In this document: positions 34,305 to 43,643 of the stretch, one piece after another
How the letters are laid out: each line of letters begins with the position of its first letter
Numbering within the stretch: position 1 is the first letter of the stretch
From: Lachnospiraceae bacterium
GTDB taxonomy: Bacteria; Bacillota; Clostridia; Lachnospirales; Lachnospiraceae
Direction: 5' to 3'
DNA length: 64,000 bases
NCBI GenBank assembly: GCA_014239155.1
Contig: JAAZZQ010000017.1
Span: 1 to 64,000, forward strand
Notes under the pieces: model-generated
What the model was told of the DNA's origin: nothing
Database searches by the model: none
The model's input: the letters and a program-made list of their open reading frames with translations, nothing else
Translations under genes and position numbers: made by a program

Positions 34305-35573
34305 TTACCCCCTTATCCATAAACGACCTTCTTTTAAAGGAACCTTATGTTTTCTATTTTTCCATTTGACATTTCTATCCCTAATTTTTTCAAAATAATA
34401 ATTTTTAAAACCCGCAGCAATCGCTAATTGACCTAACCATTTATCTACAGGAACATATATTCCATATGGTGCTGAATCACCAATGACAAAACAAACTGTA
34501 GCTCCTTCTTTACAAACTTGCCGGAGCTCCTGCCATACTTTTGCTAAGTCTAAAAAGTAAAGTGCTATCATTGTGTGATAGTTTTTTCTTCCACCATGAT
34601 TTTCTTTTTCCAAATCCAATTTTGTACATACATCTAATATTTCATTGTATATTGGTTTTAGTAAAGGGTCTTTTAAATACTGAAAGGTATCTTTTTTTTC
34701 TTTTGAAACCATTTGGGAACAGGAACGAATAAGCCCTGGTCTAATTTTACTTTGTAAGTCTCCCCAACAATTGATTTCTCCTAATACAGATAATTCCAAT
34801 CTTGTTGCATCTGCATAATCATAATTGTTTGCGTATGGTGGAGATGTTATGATAAGATCAATACTATTTTTTTTAATAGTTGATGCTTTTCTTGCATCTT
34901 GTTTGATTAAGGTAGCGCATTGTTTGGATTGGCTTTCTTGAAATATTTTCATATCTTCACACATTAAATTAACTTGATTAGAAAATGCTTCAAAAGCAGA
35001 TAGTACTTTCTTTTTTTTCTTGTTCGGTAATATATACTGCCATATAGCTGTTCCAACATGTGAAGATGCACGCAGCATGGAAACAAAAGCTAACCAAGAT
35101 AATTTGTACGAAAAAGAAGCATTAGATTTAGAATATAATGCCTTCTTTAAGTGATCAATTTCTTTTAAATTTTTTTCGTCATAGCATTTTAGGACAATAT
35201 CAGGATATTGTTCAATTGGTGAGTGATCATTTTCTGCTTGCACTAATATATCATTAGCTGTTTTTAAAAAGGAGTCTATATCTGATTTCCAAAGCAGTTT
35301 TCCGGCAGCAATTTCATATATTAAAGGATGAGATTCATAGCCATATGAAGGAACACCTAACTTATCACATGATAATAATGTGGTTCCTGAACCTGCAAAT
35401 GGATCAAGGACTCTAAAATAATCACTATGGATAGATTTTGATAAGTATGTCATTACAGTCTCTTCAATCCATTGAGCCGAAAAACCAGCCGTATATCGAA
35501 ACCATCTATGAATTGGCAAGGACATATTATCAATGAATGTAGAAGTTGTATCTGTCTGTAAAATTTTACTCAT
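34305..35573 (-). CDS. Site-specific DNA methyltransferase (N4-cytosine/N6-adenine type)
   Basis: A protein of 422 residues using S-adenosylmethionine. The SAM-binding motif I is DPFAGSGTTLL (about residues 57-67) and the catalytic motif IV is TSPPY (about 243-247), followed by ANNYDYADATRLEL. SPPY is typical of N4-cytosine and some N6-adenine enzymes. The order, FxGxG first and SPPY about 180 residues later, resembles the alpha group, with the intervening helical block perhaps holding target recognition. I prefer the ATG at 35573 (AGAAAGG upstream) over the one at 35630. It is the first gene of the AT-rich methylase/nuclease operon. Confidence 0.85.
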   Translation of the reverse strand: MSKILQTDTTSTFIDNMSLPIHRWFRYTAGFSAQWIEETVMTYLSKSIHSDYFRVLDPFAGSGTTLLSCDKLGVPSYGYESHPLIYEIAAGKLLWKSDIDSFLKTANDILVQAENDHSPIEQYPDIVLKCYDEKNLKEIDHLKKALYSKSNASFSYKLSWLAFVSMLRASSHVGTAIWQYILPNKKKKKVLSAFEAFSNQVNLMCEDMKIFQESQSKQCATLIKQDARKASTIKKNSIDLIITSPPYANNYDYADATRLELSVLGEINCWGDLQSKIRPGLIRSCSQMVSKEKKDTFQYLKDPLLKPIYNEILDVCTKLDLEKENHGGRKNYHTMIALYFLDLAKVWQELRQVCKEGATVCFVIGDSAPYGIYVPVDKWLGQLAIAAGFKNYYFEKIRDRNVKWKNRKHKVPLKEGRLWIRG

Positions 35574-35659
35574 AAATATAATACCTTTCTGAAAAACTGT
35601 TAAGGAACTGTAAAAAATGTTTTCTGTCATTTATACGTCTTAATATAATATCATATTTC

Positions 35660-35675
35660 TGTAGATGTTTCTACA
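35660..35675. promoter_or_regulatory. Small inverted repeat upstream of the methylase operon
   Basis: TGTAGA-TGTT-TCTACA lies 87 bases upstream of the methylase start codon, in its likely promoter area. An autoregulatory operator is possible. The rest of the 292-base gap up to 35865 shows no gene. Confidence 0.3.
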
Positions 35676-35865
35676 ATTTTTTCAGAAGTAGAGATGTACT
35701 TGGAGTACTTTTTATGGGTAGAATAATCTCAAAAAAATGATTGCATTTAGAACAAATGTATGATAAGATAAAACAAACATAGATTTGGAAAATTTGTTTG
35801 CTTTTGTACACATTTTTTATATTGAGAGAAAGAATGGTTTAAAATTAAAGGCTGGGGATAGAGAT

Positions 35866-37281
35866 ATGAATGATAAAATACAATTGCATCCAACGTTAAA
35901 ACCGACAGTTGCAGAGGGCGAGCAGAATACAGAATCGGAGCAAATACTTACAAATATAGGGCTGCACACAACACGGACCCAATCGATTATGGAAAAGCTT
36001 GCAATTTTGTCAGATGCCGCAAAATATGATGTGGCGTGCACAAGTTCTGGTATTGACAGAAAAGGGAATGGGCGTGATATGGGAAACTGTGTGGCGGCAG
36101 GAATTTGTCACAGTTTTTCGGCGGATGGCAGATGTATTTCTCTGTTGAAAATACTAATGTCAAATGAGTGCGTTTATGACTGTAAGTATTGTATTAATCG
36201 CAAAAGTAATGATGTACCGCGCGCAACGTTTACTCCCGATGAAATTTGCGAGTTAACAATAAATTTTTATAAAAGAAATTATATTGAAGGGCTGTTTTTA
36301 AGTTCCGGCGTCATCCATAATCCAAGCTACACAATGGAGTTGCTTTATCAAACCCTTTACAAGCTTAGGAATGAGTATCATTTTCATGGCTATGTACATG
36401 TCAAGGGAATCCCGGGCACGGACCCAATGTTAATTCAGCAGATTGGCTACTTGACTGATAGAATGAGTGTAAACTTAGAGCTACCCACAGCGGAGGGGCT
36501 GGAAAAGCTTGCGCCTAACAAACACAGGAAAGCAATTTTAACGCCAATGCGCCAGATACAAAACGGCATTGCGCAGGGAAAACAAGAGCTTGCGCTGTAC
36601 CGCAATGCGCCGTCATTTGTGCCAGCAGGACAATCTACACAGATAATTATTGGAGCGACGCCAGAAAGTGATTATCAAATTATGTCTGTCGCAGAAGGGT
36701 TATATGATAAGTTTGGTTTAAAGCGGGTATTTTATTCTGCTTATGTTGGGATAAACGAAGATCAGGCATTGCCTTCGATTCATACAGCTTCCCCATTGCT
36801 GCGCGAACATCGATTGTATCAGGCGGATTGGCTGTTACGATTTTATCAGTTTCGTATAGAGGAGCTTTTAAATGAAAGACATCAGAATTTTAATGTCTTA
36901 TTAGATCCAAAGTGTGACTGGGCATTGCAGCATTTGGATCAATTTCCAGTGGAGATTAACCGAGCGGATTACAAGACGCTTCTGCGTGTACCTGGTATTG
37001 GAGTGAAGAGTGCACAACGCATCTGTAAGGCGAGAAAAAGTGGTGCACTCAATTTTGACAATCTGAAAAAAATCGGTGTGGTGTTAAAACGTGCATTGTA
37101 TTTTATCACTTGTAATGGGAAGATGATGTATAAAACAAAGCTTGAGGAGGACTATATTACAAGGAATTTGCTGGCAGAGCGGGAAAAGTTACCGTTTGAC
37201 AAAGACGGAATGACCTACAAACAGTTGTCGCTGTTTGATGATACCCACGAAAACGCAGAGCAGTATTCCAATTTGTATTAG
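35866..37281 (+). CDS. Radical SAM protein linked to DNA repair (TIGR03916-like)
   Basis: A protein of about 472 residues. It has the radical-SAM motif C102-VYD-C106-KY-C109 for a [4Fe-4S] cluster, followed by a TIM-barrel-like region, and a C-terminal helix-hairpin-helix (LLRVPGIGVKSAQRIC) suggesting DNA contact. This is the layout of the putative DNA modification/repair radical SAM family often found next to, or fused with, a uracil-DNA-glycosylase-related partner. The next gene is that partner type. I start at the ATG at 35866 (GGGGAT upstream); the frame extends to a TTG at 35785 without support. The reaction is unknown. Confidence 0.85.
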   Translation: MNDKIQLHPTLKPTVAEGEQNTESEQILTNIGLHTTRTQSIMEKLAILSDAAKYDVACTSSGIDRKGNGRDMGNCVAAGICHSFSADGRCISLLKILMSNECVYDCKYCINRKSNDVPRATFTPDEICELTINFYKRNYIEGLFLSSGVIHNPSYTMELLYQTLYKLRNEYHFHGYVHVKGIPGTDPMLIQQIGYLTDRMSVNLELPTAEGLEKLAPNKHRKAILTPMRQIQNGIAQGKQELALYRNAPSFVPAGQSTQIIIGATPESDYQIMSVAEGLYDKFGLKRVFYSAYVGINEDQALPSIHTASPLLREHRLYQADWLLRFYQFRIEELLNERHQNFNVLLDPKCDWALQHLDQFPVEINRADYKTLLRVPGIGVKSAQRICKARKSGALNFDNLKKIGVVLKRALYFITCNGKMMYKTKLEEDYITRNLLAEREKLPFDKDGMTYKQLSLFDDTHENAEQYSNLY

Positions 37282-37323
37282 TGATTTGATTATTTTTCAA
37301 GCACGTCCTAGAAGGGATTTTAT

Positions 37324-38100
37324 ATGGAAGAGTATGTATTAATTTGTGAAGGCAGTACAGAAGGAATTTTAACAGGTGTTTATGAGGCGTATCTTTTAAA
37401 AAAGAGAATGGGGATAGAAAGTCATAATTGTATTCATCTTGCGATAAAGGAGCCAGAGATGCAGCGTCTGTTTACGCATTATGAATCGATACAAACCGAT
37501 GCAAAAAAAGCGGAGAAAGTAAGCAATACGATTGAAAGGCAGTTGGGAAAAGAAACATGGTATAGAATTAGTATGGCGATGGTATCCTGCTATGAAGATA
37601 GGGCGGATGCGGTATACCATACAATTGTTCTTGGCTTACAATTGCGGGATAATAAAATTACAGACCGATTACAGGAGGATTGTGTACAGCGCACATTTCA
37701 GTGTGCACGCGCATCTGACAATGAGTTGTGTCATCTAAAACAATTTTTGCGTTTTTTAGAGTTACAAAATGGTATGCTGTATGCAAAAATTAATGCAAAA
37801 CATCATGTTCTTCCGTATTTAATGCCACATTTTGCTGACAGACTACCCGCTGATAATTTTGTGATTTACGATGAGAATACACAGATCTTTGGATTACATG
37901 CAAGCTATCAGAAGTGGTATTTAATGCAGGGGGTAGATTTAGATGAGGAGCGGTTGGTTTACTCTGAACTTGAGAATGAATATCAGGACCTATTTCGACG
38001 TTTTTGTGAGAGCGTTGCAATTGAGGCGCGTGTGAATCCTGCATTGCAGAGAAGTATGTTGCCAATGCGTTTTCGACCAAATATGACGGAGTTTCAATAA
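37324..38100 (+). CDS. DUF4130-type putative DNA metabolism protein
   Basis: A 258-residue protein of the TIGR03915/DUF4130 family. Features include the opening YVLICEGSTEGILTGVYEAY, the central DNELCHLKQFLRFLELQNGM, and the late PADNFVIYDENTQIFGLHAS. It has no recognised catalytic motif. In many genomes it is adjacent to the radical-SAM gene upstream, and in some it is fused to a family-4 uracil-DNA glycosylase, so the two probably act together on damaged DNA. Here there is no glycosylase fusion. The gap to the radical SAM gene is 42 bases, so co-transcription is likely. Confidence 0.82.
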   Translation: MEEYVLICEGSTEGILTGVYEAYLLKKRMGIESHNCIHLAIKEPEMQRLFTHYESIQTDAKKAEKVSNTIERQLGKETWYRISMAMVSCYEDRADAVYHTIVLGLQLRDNKITDRLQEDCVQRTFQCARASDNELCHLKQFLRFLELQNGMLYAKINAKHHVLPYLMPHFADRLPADNFVIYDENTQIFGLHASYQKWYLMQGVDLDEERLVYSELENEYQDLFRRFCESVAIEARVNPALQRSMLPMRFRPNMTEFQ

Positions 38101-38123
38101 TAGTTCATTAGAAAGGGGAAAAG

Positions 38124-39815
38124 ATGGCAATTATCGGAATTGATTTGGGGACAACAAACAGTTTGGTATCTTATTGGAAAGAGGGAACCGTAAAATTGAT
38201 TCCCAATTCTATGGGCAGTGTGTTGACACCAAGTGTGGTTAGTGTCATGCAAGATGAGATTTTTGTAGGGCAGTCCGCAAAAGAGCGAGGATTGACGCAT
38301 GGCAGTGAGACGGCAGCCTCTTTTAAGCGTTTTATGGGGACAAAAAAGAAATATCAGTTGGGGAGCCAAATATTTACGCCCACAGAACTTTCAGCACTTG
38401 TCCTGAAAAAATTAAAACAGGATGCGGAAGCGTATCTTAATGAGCCAGTGGAGGAAGCAATTATCACAGTTCCGGCATATTTTAATGACAGACAGAGAAC
38501 AGATACCAAACTTGCAGCGAAAATGGCAGGGATTCATGTGGAACGGCTGATAAATGAACCGTCGGCCGCAGCGCTTGCCTATCAGACCGCACGAAATCAA
38601 GAGGATGCTGTACTTTTAGTATTGGATTTTGGGGGAGGAACTCTTGATATTTCTGTTGTGGAATGTTTTGAGAATGTAATTGAAATTGAGGCAGTAAGCG
38701 GTGATAATCATTTGGGCGGCGATGATATTGACCAACTTCTTTATAAAGATTTTATGGAAAAACACTCTGAACTTTCTTTGTTGGATGAAGAGGGCGCCGC
38801 TGGACTGCGAACTGCTCTGACAGAGGCAAAATGTGCACTTGGCAAGCAAGACAAACTTATGGTTTCTTATACTTATGGGACAAGTACAGTTGAGGATTAT
38901 ATAACACAGGAACAGCTGTTGGAGTTGGGATTGCCAATATTGGAGCGCATTCGACATCTGTGCGCGCAGGCGATGCGAGACGCAAAATGCAAGGAAAATG
39001 AGATTGATGATGTAATTATGGTGGGTGGTTCCTCACAGCTTTATTTTGTACAGCGGTTTATTGAAGAACTGTTTGGCAGACCGCCAGTAGTAATGGACAA
39101 GACGGATAAAGTTGTGGCAAGAGGTGCGGGTATTTATGCAGGAATACGAATGCGTGCTGCGGATATTAAAGACCGCATGATGACCGATGTCTGCCCGTTT
39201 ACACTTGGAACGAATGTTGTGTGGGATAAAGAAGATGACAGACCACATATCTGCCCTGTTTTAGAACGCAACTGTCCACTGCCTTTTTCAAAGACAATTC
39301 AGCTATATACTACTGGAGATTATCAGGAATTAATGCGTGTTGGTATCTATCAGGGGGAAGCGTACTATGCAGATGAGAATGTGTGTCTTGGAGAGCTGCT
39401 AATTGGAGTTCGGCGGCGTCTAGCGGGTCAGGAAGGAATCCGTGTAACTTTTTCCTACGATATTAATGGTGTGTTGCAAGTTGAGGCGGAAAATGCTATG
39501 CATCAGGTCGTTAAAAAGTTGATTGTCAATGATGCACTGAGCGAGAAAGAGATAGAGGAAAGTCTTATACAACTAGAACAACTGAAGATGCCAGGTAAAG
39601 AGACAGAGGAATATGCACTTATTCACGCCAAATTAGAATGGTTGTATCAGCAGCAGACAGGGACAGCAAGAAATCAGACCGCGGGAATGCTGTATCATTT
39701 GAAGACAACAAGGGAAGAGGGAAAACATCATTTATATGTAAAAGTGAAAGAGGAAGCCAAACAGTGGTTGGTGCAGGCGTCAATGTATCTTGATGCATTT
39801 GAGCCAGAAAATTAG
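38124..39815 (+). CDS. Hsp70-family chaperone paralogue (DnaK-like)
   Basis: A 563-residue Hsp70, shorter than housekeeping DnaK (about 610-640). The ATPase half is complete: GIDLGTTNSLVSYW, NEPSAAALAYQ, LDFGGGTLDIS and VGGSSQLYFVQRFIEE. The substrate-binding half has the beta-sandwich region but a shortened helical lid and no C-terminal EEVD-like tail. It is not in a grpE-dnaK-dnaJ cluster; instead a large divergent J-domain protein starts ten bases downstream. The pair therefore looks like a dedicated HscC-like chaperone system with its own client. It follows the DUF4130 gene by 23 bases, so the whole 35.9-42.5 kb set may be one transcript. Confidence 0.9.
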   Translation: MAIIGIDLGTTNSLVSYWKEGTVKLIPNSMGSVLTPSVVSVMQDEIFVGQSAKERGLTHGSETAASFKRFMGTKKKYQLGSQIFTPTELSALVLKKLKQDAEAYLNEPVEEAIITVPAYFNDRQRTDTKLAAKMAGIHVERLINEPSAAALAYQTARNQEDAVLLVLDFGGGTLDISVVECFENVIEIEAVSGDNHLGGDDIDQLLYKDFMEKHSELSLLDEEGAAGLRTALTEAKCALGKQDKLMVSYTYGTSTVEDYITQEQLLELGLPILERIRHLCAQAMRDAKCKENEIDDVIMVGGSSQLYFVQRFIEELFGRPPVVMDKTDKVVARGAGIYAGIRMRAADIKDRMMTDVCPFTLGTNVVWDKEDDRPHICPVLERNCPLPFSKTIQLYTTGDYQELMRVGIYQGEAYYADENVCLGELLIGVRRRLAGQEGIRVTFSYDINGVLQVEAENAMHQVVKKLIVNDALSEKEIEESLIQLEQLKMPGKETEEYALIHAKLEWLYQQQTGTARNQTAGMLYHLKTTREEGKHHLYVKVKEEAKQWLVQASMYLDAFEPEN

Positions 39816-39825
39816 GAGAAGTACA

Positions 39826-42471
39826 ATGAATACGATTTGGGAGATTCTTGAGATTGAGCCTACATTGGATAAAAAAGAGATTCGCAGGGCGTATGCTGCT
39901 TTAAGTCGTAAATATCATGTGGAAGAATTTCCAGAGGAATTTGCCAGAATCCAACAGGCGTATCATGCGGCGTTGGAACAGGTGCAGGATCGGGAGAATA
40001 AGACAATACAATTGATTCAGGTCGCTGCGTTTGACAATATAGAGCATGATGAAGACTATAAGCCAAATTCTATTTTATTGCGTTTGGAACAGTTTCGTAA
40101 AAATCAAAAAGGTTTTTCTACTACATATAACAGCGAAGAAGTGATTGTTCAAATTATAGAATTGTTGGCAGAATACAATCAATTGACCAATTTAGACCGA
40201 AAAGAATCTAACAGATTGCTTGTATGGCAGAATTTTATATTATCAGATGCATTTCTTACAGTTTATGACAGGGAAGGGTTTGTGGAAAAGCTTGTACGAG
40301 AGATTTCGGCTTGTAAAGCGCTTACTTTATCGAAACTGGAACCAGAATTTTTAAGTGAATTGTCACTGGTTTATGGTATTGTTCATTTTGATGACATAGG
40401 AAGATATGACCTTGGAAATAAGGTTGCTTTGGGAGATTTGCTGTTGGAACAAAACGGTGCGGATTGGCTAGAAGTTAGACCAACCGCGCAGCGGGTTAGC
40501 CTAAGTTATTCTTTCTATTCGTTTCGCAAGTTGTGTCAGAGTGCGCATCGAGGAGAACTTAAAGATTATCAGTTAGATAAGTGGGGAAATCTGTGTTTTC
40601 ATGCGGAGGACAACTATATTCCAAAAGTGACAGCAGAGGAAGAACCAAAGTGGCAGTTGCGAATCGAATCTGTAATCGAACCGTTTGCGCCTGCTTGTGT
40701 GGCAATGCACCGCTATCTTGTTGGGCACTATGGGATTTCAGAACAGGTTTGTCATTGTATGCGTGAAAATTTTGAAATTGATGGAAGATTGGGTGAATAT
40801 CCGCTGTGTTCTTATCAGGAAGCATATGAGCAAATGTGTCAGAAGTATCCCCAGATGAATCAATCTGAGGCTGCTAAATTGACAGAGTGGAAACTTGCAT
40901 TACTGTCAGATCCACCTGTATTTACAAAGAGAACACTGGATTTGGAGACAATGGAGTGGCTGATGTTGGTCTGGAAAGTGCGACAGTGTTCTGTAGAATT
41001 GACCCAAGAGGTCTATGACGCATACAAGGATGCGGGGGCGATTTTCCTTCCACTATTAGAGATGCTAATTGCACGTTTAATAGAATGTAAAAATGAGTGT
41101 TCCTGCAAATGCGAAACAAAAATAGAGCAAGTGTCCTTGCAAAATGGTTGTTTTTGGTATTATTTTCTAGGAACTGTATATCCATACACAAACAATGGAC
41201 AGAAGTGGACAGAATCAGATTATCACTTTGCGCTTTCACAATATATGAAACAAGTATATCCTGTCTCAAAATACTTTATAAGAAAATTCTTTTCAAAAGA
41301 AACAAAGTCGCCAAAGGATTGTATGCATTTTGTTTTGCAAGTGGGAAGACGGGAAAAGGTTGTATATTTGGAAGAAAAAGAGATTCGACTCGTGTTTACT
41401 TTGCATCATGTAGAGTATTTTTTAGAGGGAACACCTGTTTTTTATCAGGTACTTTCTTTTGCGGAGTTGGCGGCATTGCCAGAATCTGAAGAAGGAAATG
41501 TAACATTTTTCTTACTGCTGCCCATTGCAAAGATACAGGCAGAGGAACAATGCAGAACAGAGGTGCTGCGACGATTCAAATATTTGCCATTTTATGAGCC
41601 TACTTGGAATTTTCTTGTGGATTGCATCATGCGAAATACAGATTGGGAAATCGCGCCAGAGCACCCACAGAAACAGTTAGAGGAAGTGTATTATAGTGAA
41701 AACACATTCCACTGCTTTCGGGGTAGGCTGACAGGAAGAAAGTTTACAGTGGAATACAAGACACCAAAAGGTTGGTATGCAATGAAGCTGTTGCATGGAG
41801 AGTCGAAGAATACGCGAGCGGTCGAGGACAAAACAGAACGTCTTTGTCTAATGCATAAAGTTGTAGATGGATTTTTGCCGCCAGAGCCAAAGTTGTTAAA
41901 AGAAATTTCAGTTAGAGGAAAGACCCCGCGACAAAAGGCGGATGCTGTGTATCGTATGCTGATGGAAGGTGGGCAGCTATTAGGAATTAATTTTTCTATT
42001 GTTCTATGGTTTTGGGAAGATGGGGTTATCCTTCCACGGCTGTGTTATCTATTTATAGATAACATTTGGAATGCAGCAAACACTTTGCTTGAGATTACAG
42101 GGGAACGAAAAAGTGTTTATCTCAATCGAGAAGAACGTCTAAAACGCATAATAGGAGAATCTGCAAGCATTGTGGGATATTTTAGTGTGGAAAATTTATT
42201 GCCGTTTCCTGTTGGTTTTGGCGAAAGTGGAAAGGTTTATAGTTATTTTAATCATAAATTGATTGTGGCGAAAAGTTATCCAGAATTAATAACAAAATGT
42301 ATTGACTTGGAGCATCTGGATAAGATTGAGATAGATGATGGAGTGCGCACTGTAGATTTGTTTACAAGAAAACTAGAAAATTGGTATATGCATCGTTATC
42401 TTCCTGAAACAAAAGAGTATGAGGAAAATTATCCTTTTGAGGTGTTAAGAGAACTATTTGAAGAATTATAA
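39826..42471 (+). CDS. Large divergent J-domain protein
   Basis: An 881-residue protein. The first 60 residues are a J domain: TIWEILEIEPTLDKKEIRRA, YAALSRKYH, and FARIQQAYHAAL. The essential HPD tripeptide between helices II and III is replaced by H-V-E, so Hsp70 stimulation may be altered. The remaining 800 residues have no recognised domain, no membrane helix and no zinc-binding cysteines of DnaJ. It contains many aromatic residues. The ATG at 39826 follows AGGAG; an in-frame extension into the Hsp70 gene is not needed. It is coupled to the Hsp70 gene and is presumably its co-chaperone or client adaptor. Confidence 0.82.
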   Translation: MNTIWEILEIEPTLDKKEIRRAYAALSRKYHVEEFPEEFARIQQAYHAALEQVQDRENKTIQLIQVAAFDNIEHDEDYKPNSILLRLEQFRKNQKGFSTTYNSEEVIVQIIELLAEYNQLTNLDRKESNRLLVWQNFILSDAFLTVYDREGFVEKLVREISACKALTLSKLEPEFLSELSLVYGIVHFDDIGRYDLGNKVALGDLLLEQNGADWLEVRPTAQRVSLSYSFYSFRKLCQSAHRGELKDYQLDKWGNLCFHAEDNYIPKVTAEEEPKWQLRIESVIEPFAPACVAMHRYLVGHYGISEQVCHCMRENFEIDGRLGEYPLCSYQEAYEQMCQKYPQMNQSEAAKLTEWKLALLSDPPVFTKRTLDLETMEWLMLVWKVRQCSVELTQEVYDAYKDAGAIFLPLLEMLIARLIECKNECSCKCETKIEQVSLQNGCFWYYFLGTVYPYTNNGQKWTESDYHFALSQYMKQVYPVSKYFIRKFFSKETKSPKDCMHFVLQVGRREKVVYLEEKEIRLVFTLHHVEYFLEGTPVFYQVLSFAELAALPESEEGNVTFFLLLPIAKIQAEEQCRTEVLRRFKYLPFYEPTWNFLVDCIMRNTDWEIAPEHPQKQLEEVYYSENTFHCFRGRLTGRKFTVEYKTPKGWYAMKLLHGESKNTRAVEDKTERLCLMHKVVDGFLPPEPKLLKEISVRGKTPRQKADAVYRMLMEGGQLLGINFSIVLWFWEDGVILPRLCYLFIDNIWNAANTLLEITGERKSVYLNREERLKRIIGESASIVGYFSVENLLPFPVGFGESGKVYSYFNHKLIVAKSYPELITKCIDLEHLDKIEIDDGVRTVDLFTRKLENWYMHRYLPETKEYEENYPFEVLRELFEEL

Positions 42472-42564
42472 CCAACATATTTTAGATAAGAAACATTTTA
42501 TTTGCCTTTTTTTAATAAAAATTATATACTAATGTAAAAATATGAAAAACGGAGATGACGGTAG

Positions 42565-43404
42565 ATGAAAGTAGTTGAAAAACAAACATTAGATGAGGAG
42601 CGCGCTTTGTATGGAAGTAAAGGAATTCTGATAAAGGAATGTTCTTTTGATGGTCCAGCGGATGGAGAAAGTGCGGTAAAAGAGTCCTCAGATGTTCAGG
42701 TAAACAAATGTTTCTTTAACTTGCGCTATCCATTCTGGCATGTGCATGGATTGACCATTCATAATTCTGAGATGACACCACTGTGTCGCGCTGCGCTTTG
42801 GTATTCTGACCATGTGGAAGTTACAGATACAAAAATGTATGGTATTAAGGCGTTTCGTGAGTGCAGTGATGTGGTAATTCGCGATTGTGATATTATTTCG
42901 CCAGAGTTTGGCTGGTTTGTGAAAAATATTGAAATGACAAATTCTGTGGCAGAAAGCGAGTACTTTATGATGCGCTCAGAGAATATCACATTTAAAAATG
43001 TAACATTTAAGGGAAAGTATTCGTTCCAATACATAAAAAATGCTGTGTTTGAAAATTGTAATTTTGATACAAAAGACGCTTTCTGGCACGGTGAAAATGT
43101 TATTGTGCGAAACAGTGTTGTGAAAGGGGAGTATCTTGCATGGTATGCGGATGGACTCACCTTTGAAAATTGTAAAATTATTGGCACGCAACCGCTATGT
43201 TACTGCAAAAATTTAAAGTTGGTTGACTGCGAGATGATAGAGACGGACCTTTGCTTTGAGAAATCTGAGGTGGAGGCACAAATAACAACACCTGTGATTA
43301 GCATTAAAAATCCATTGTCAGGGACCATTGTTGTGCCGGCGGTAGATGAGATTATTATGGATGATGCAAATGCAAAAGGTAAAATTCGTTACAGTTCAGT
43401 CTAG
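42565..43404 (+). CDS. DUF3737 right-handed beta-helix protein
   Basis: A 279-residue protein of the DUF3737 family. Short repeating units such as VQVNKCFFN, LTIHNSEMT, VEVTDTKMY, VVIRDCDII and ITFKNVTFKG run through most of it, which is the pattern of a right-handed parallel beta-helix as in pectate lyases. Family members are widespread in gut Firmicutes and Lactobacillales and have no known activity. There is no signal peptide, so it should be cytoplasmic. Its last codons and stop overlap the left end of a family-2 repeat. Confidence 0.85.
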   Translation: MKVVEKQTLDEERALYGSKGILIKECSFDGPADGESAVKESSDVQVNKCFFNLRYPFWHVHGLTIHNSEMTPLCRAALWYSDHVEVTDTKMYGIKAFRECSDVVIRDCDIISPEFGWFVKNIEMTNSVAESEYFMMRSENITFKNVTFKGKYSFQYIKNAVFENCNFDTKDAFWHGENVIVRNSVVKGEYLAWYADGLTFENCKIIGTQPLCYCKNLKLVDCEMIETDLCFEKSEVEAQITTPVISIKNPLSGTIVVPAVDEIIMDDANAKGKIRYSSV

Positions 43405-43541
43405 GACTTTGCATTTACTGCAAATTATGGCTTTATAAGCCACGTAAAACTGTGTAGTGGTAGAGATACATCAAGCCACCACGAAGTGGTTTTGCATGGC
43501 TTGATGTCTGTAACAGGAAGCCAAAGGCTGAACTCTGTTAC
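43389..43541 (+). repeat. Family-2 structured element, copy 1
   Basis: A 153-base element. It starts with GTTACAGTTCAG (43389-43400) inside the 3' end of the DUF3737 gene and ends CTGAACTCTGTTAC (43528-43541). Inside: TTTGCA-TTTAC-TGCAAA hairpin; a compound hairpin with outer stem ACATCAAGCCA (43468-43478)/TGGCTTGATGT (43497-43507), inner CCAC-GAA-GTGG, and one-sided bulge TTTTGCA; then GTAACAG (43510-43516) pairing with CTGTTAC (43535-43541). The rest of the gap to 43643 is AT-rich with no gene. Confidence 0.75.
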
Positions 43542-43643
43542 TAAAATTCAAATCGTTGCTTAGATAGGGCTTGAAAAAGGTTTTAAAGTGTGCTATGGTA
43601 AAGAAAAGCAGAGGATTTTCTATATTTTAGGAGGTATTTGGAT

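Noticed and set aside
35785-35865. TTG start giving a longer radical SAM protein
   Set aside because: No ribosome site and no family conservation in the extra residues; ATG at 35866 preferred.
33428-38100. DISARM- or BREX-like multi-gene defence island
   Set aside because: Only a methylase and a nuclease are present; no helicase, DUF1998, phosphatase or other hallmark gene was found nearby.
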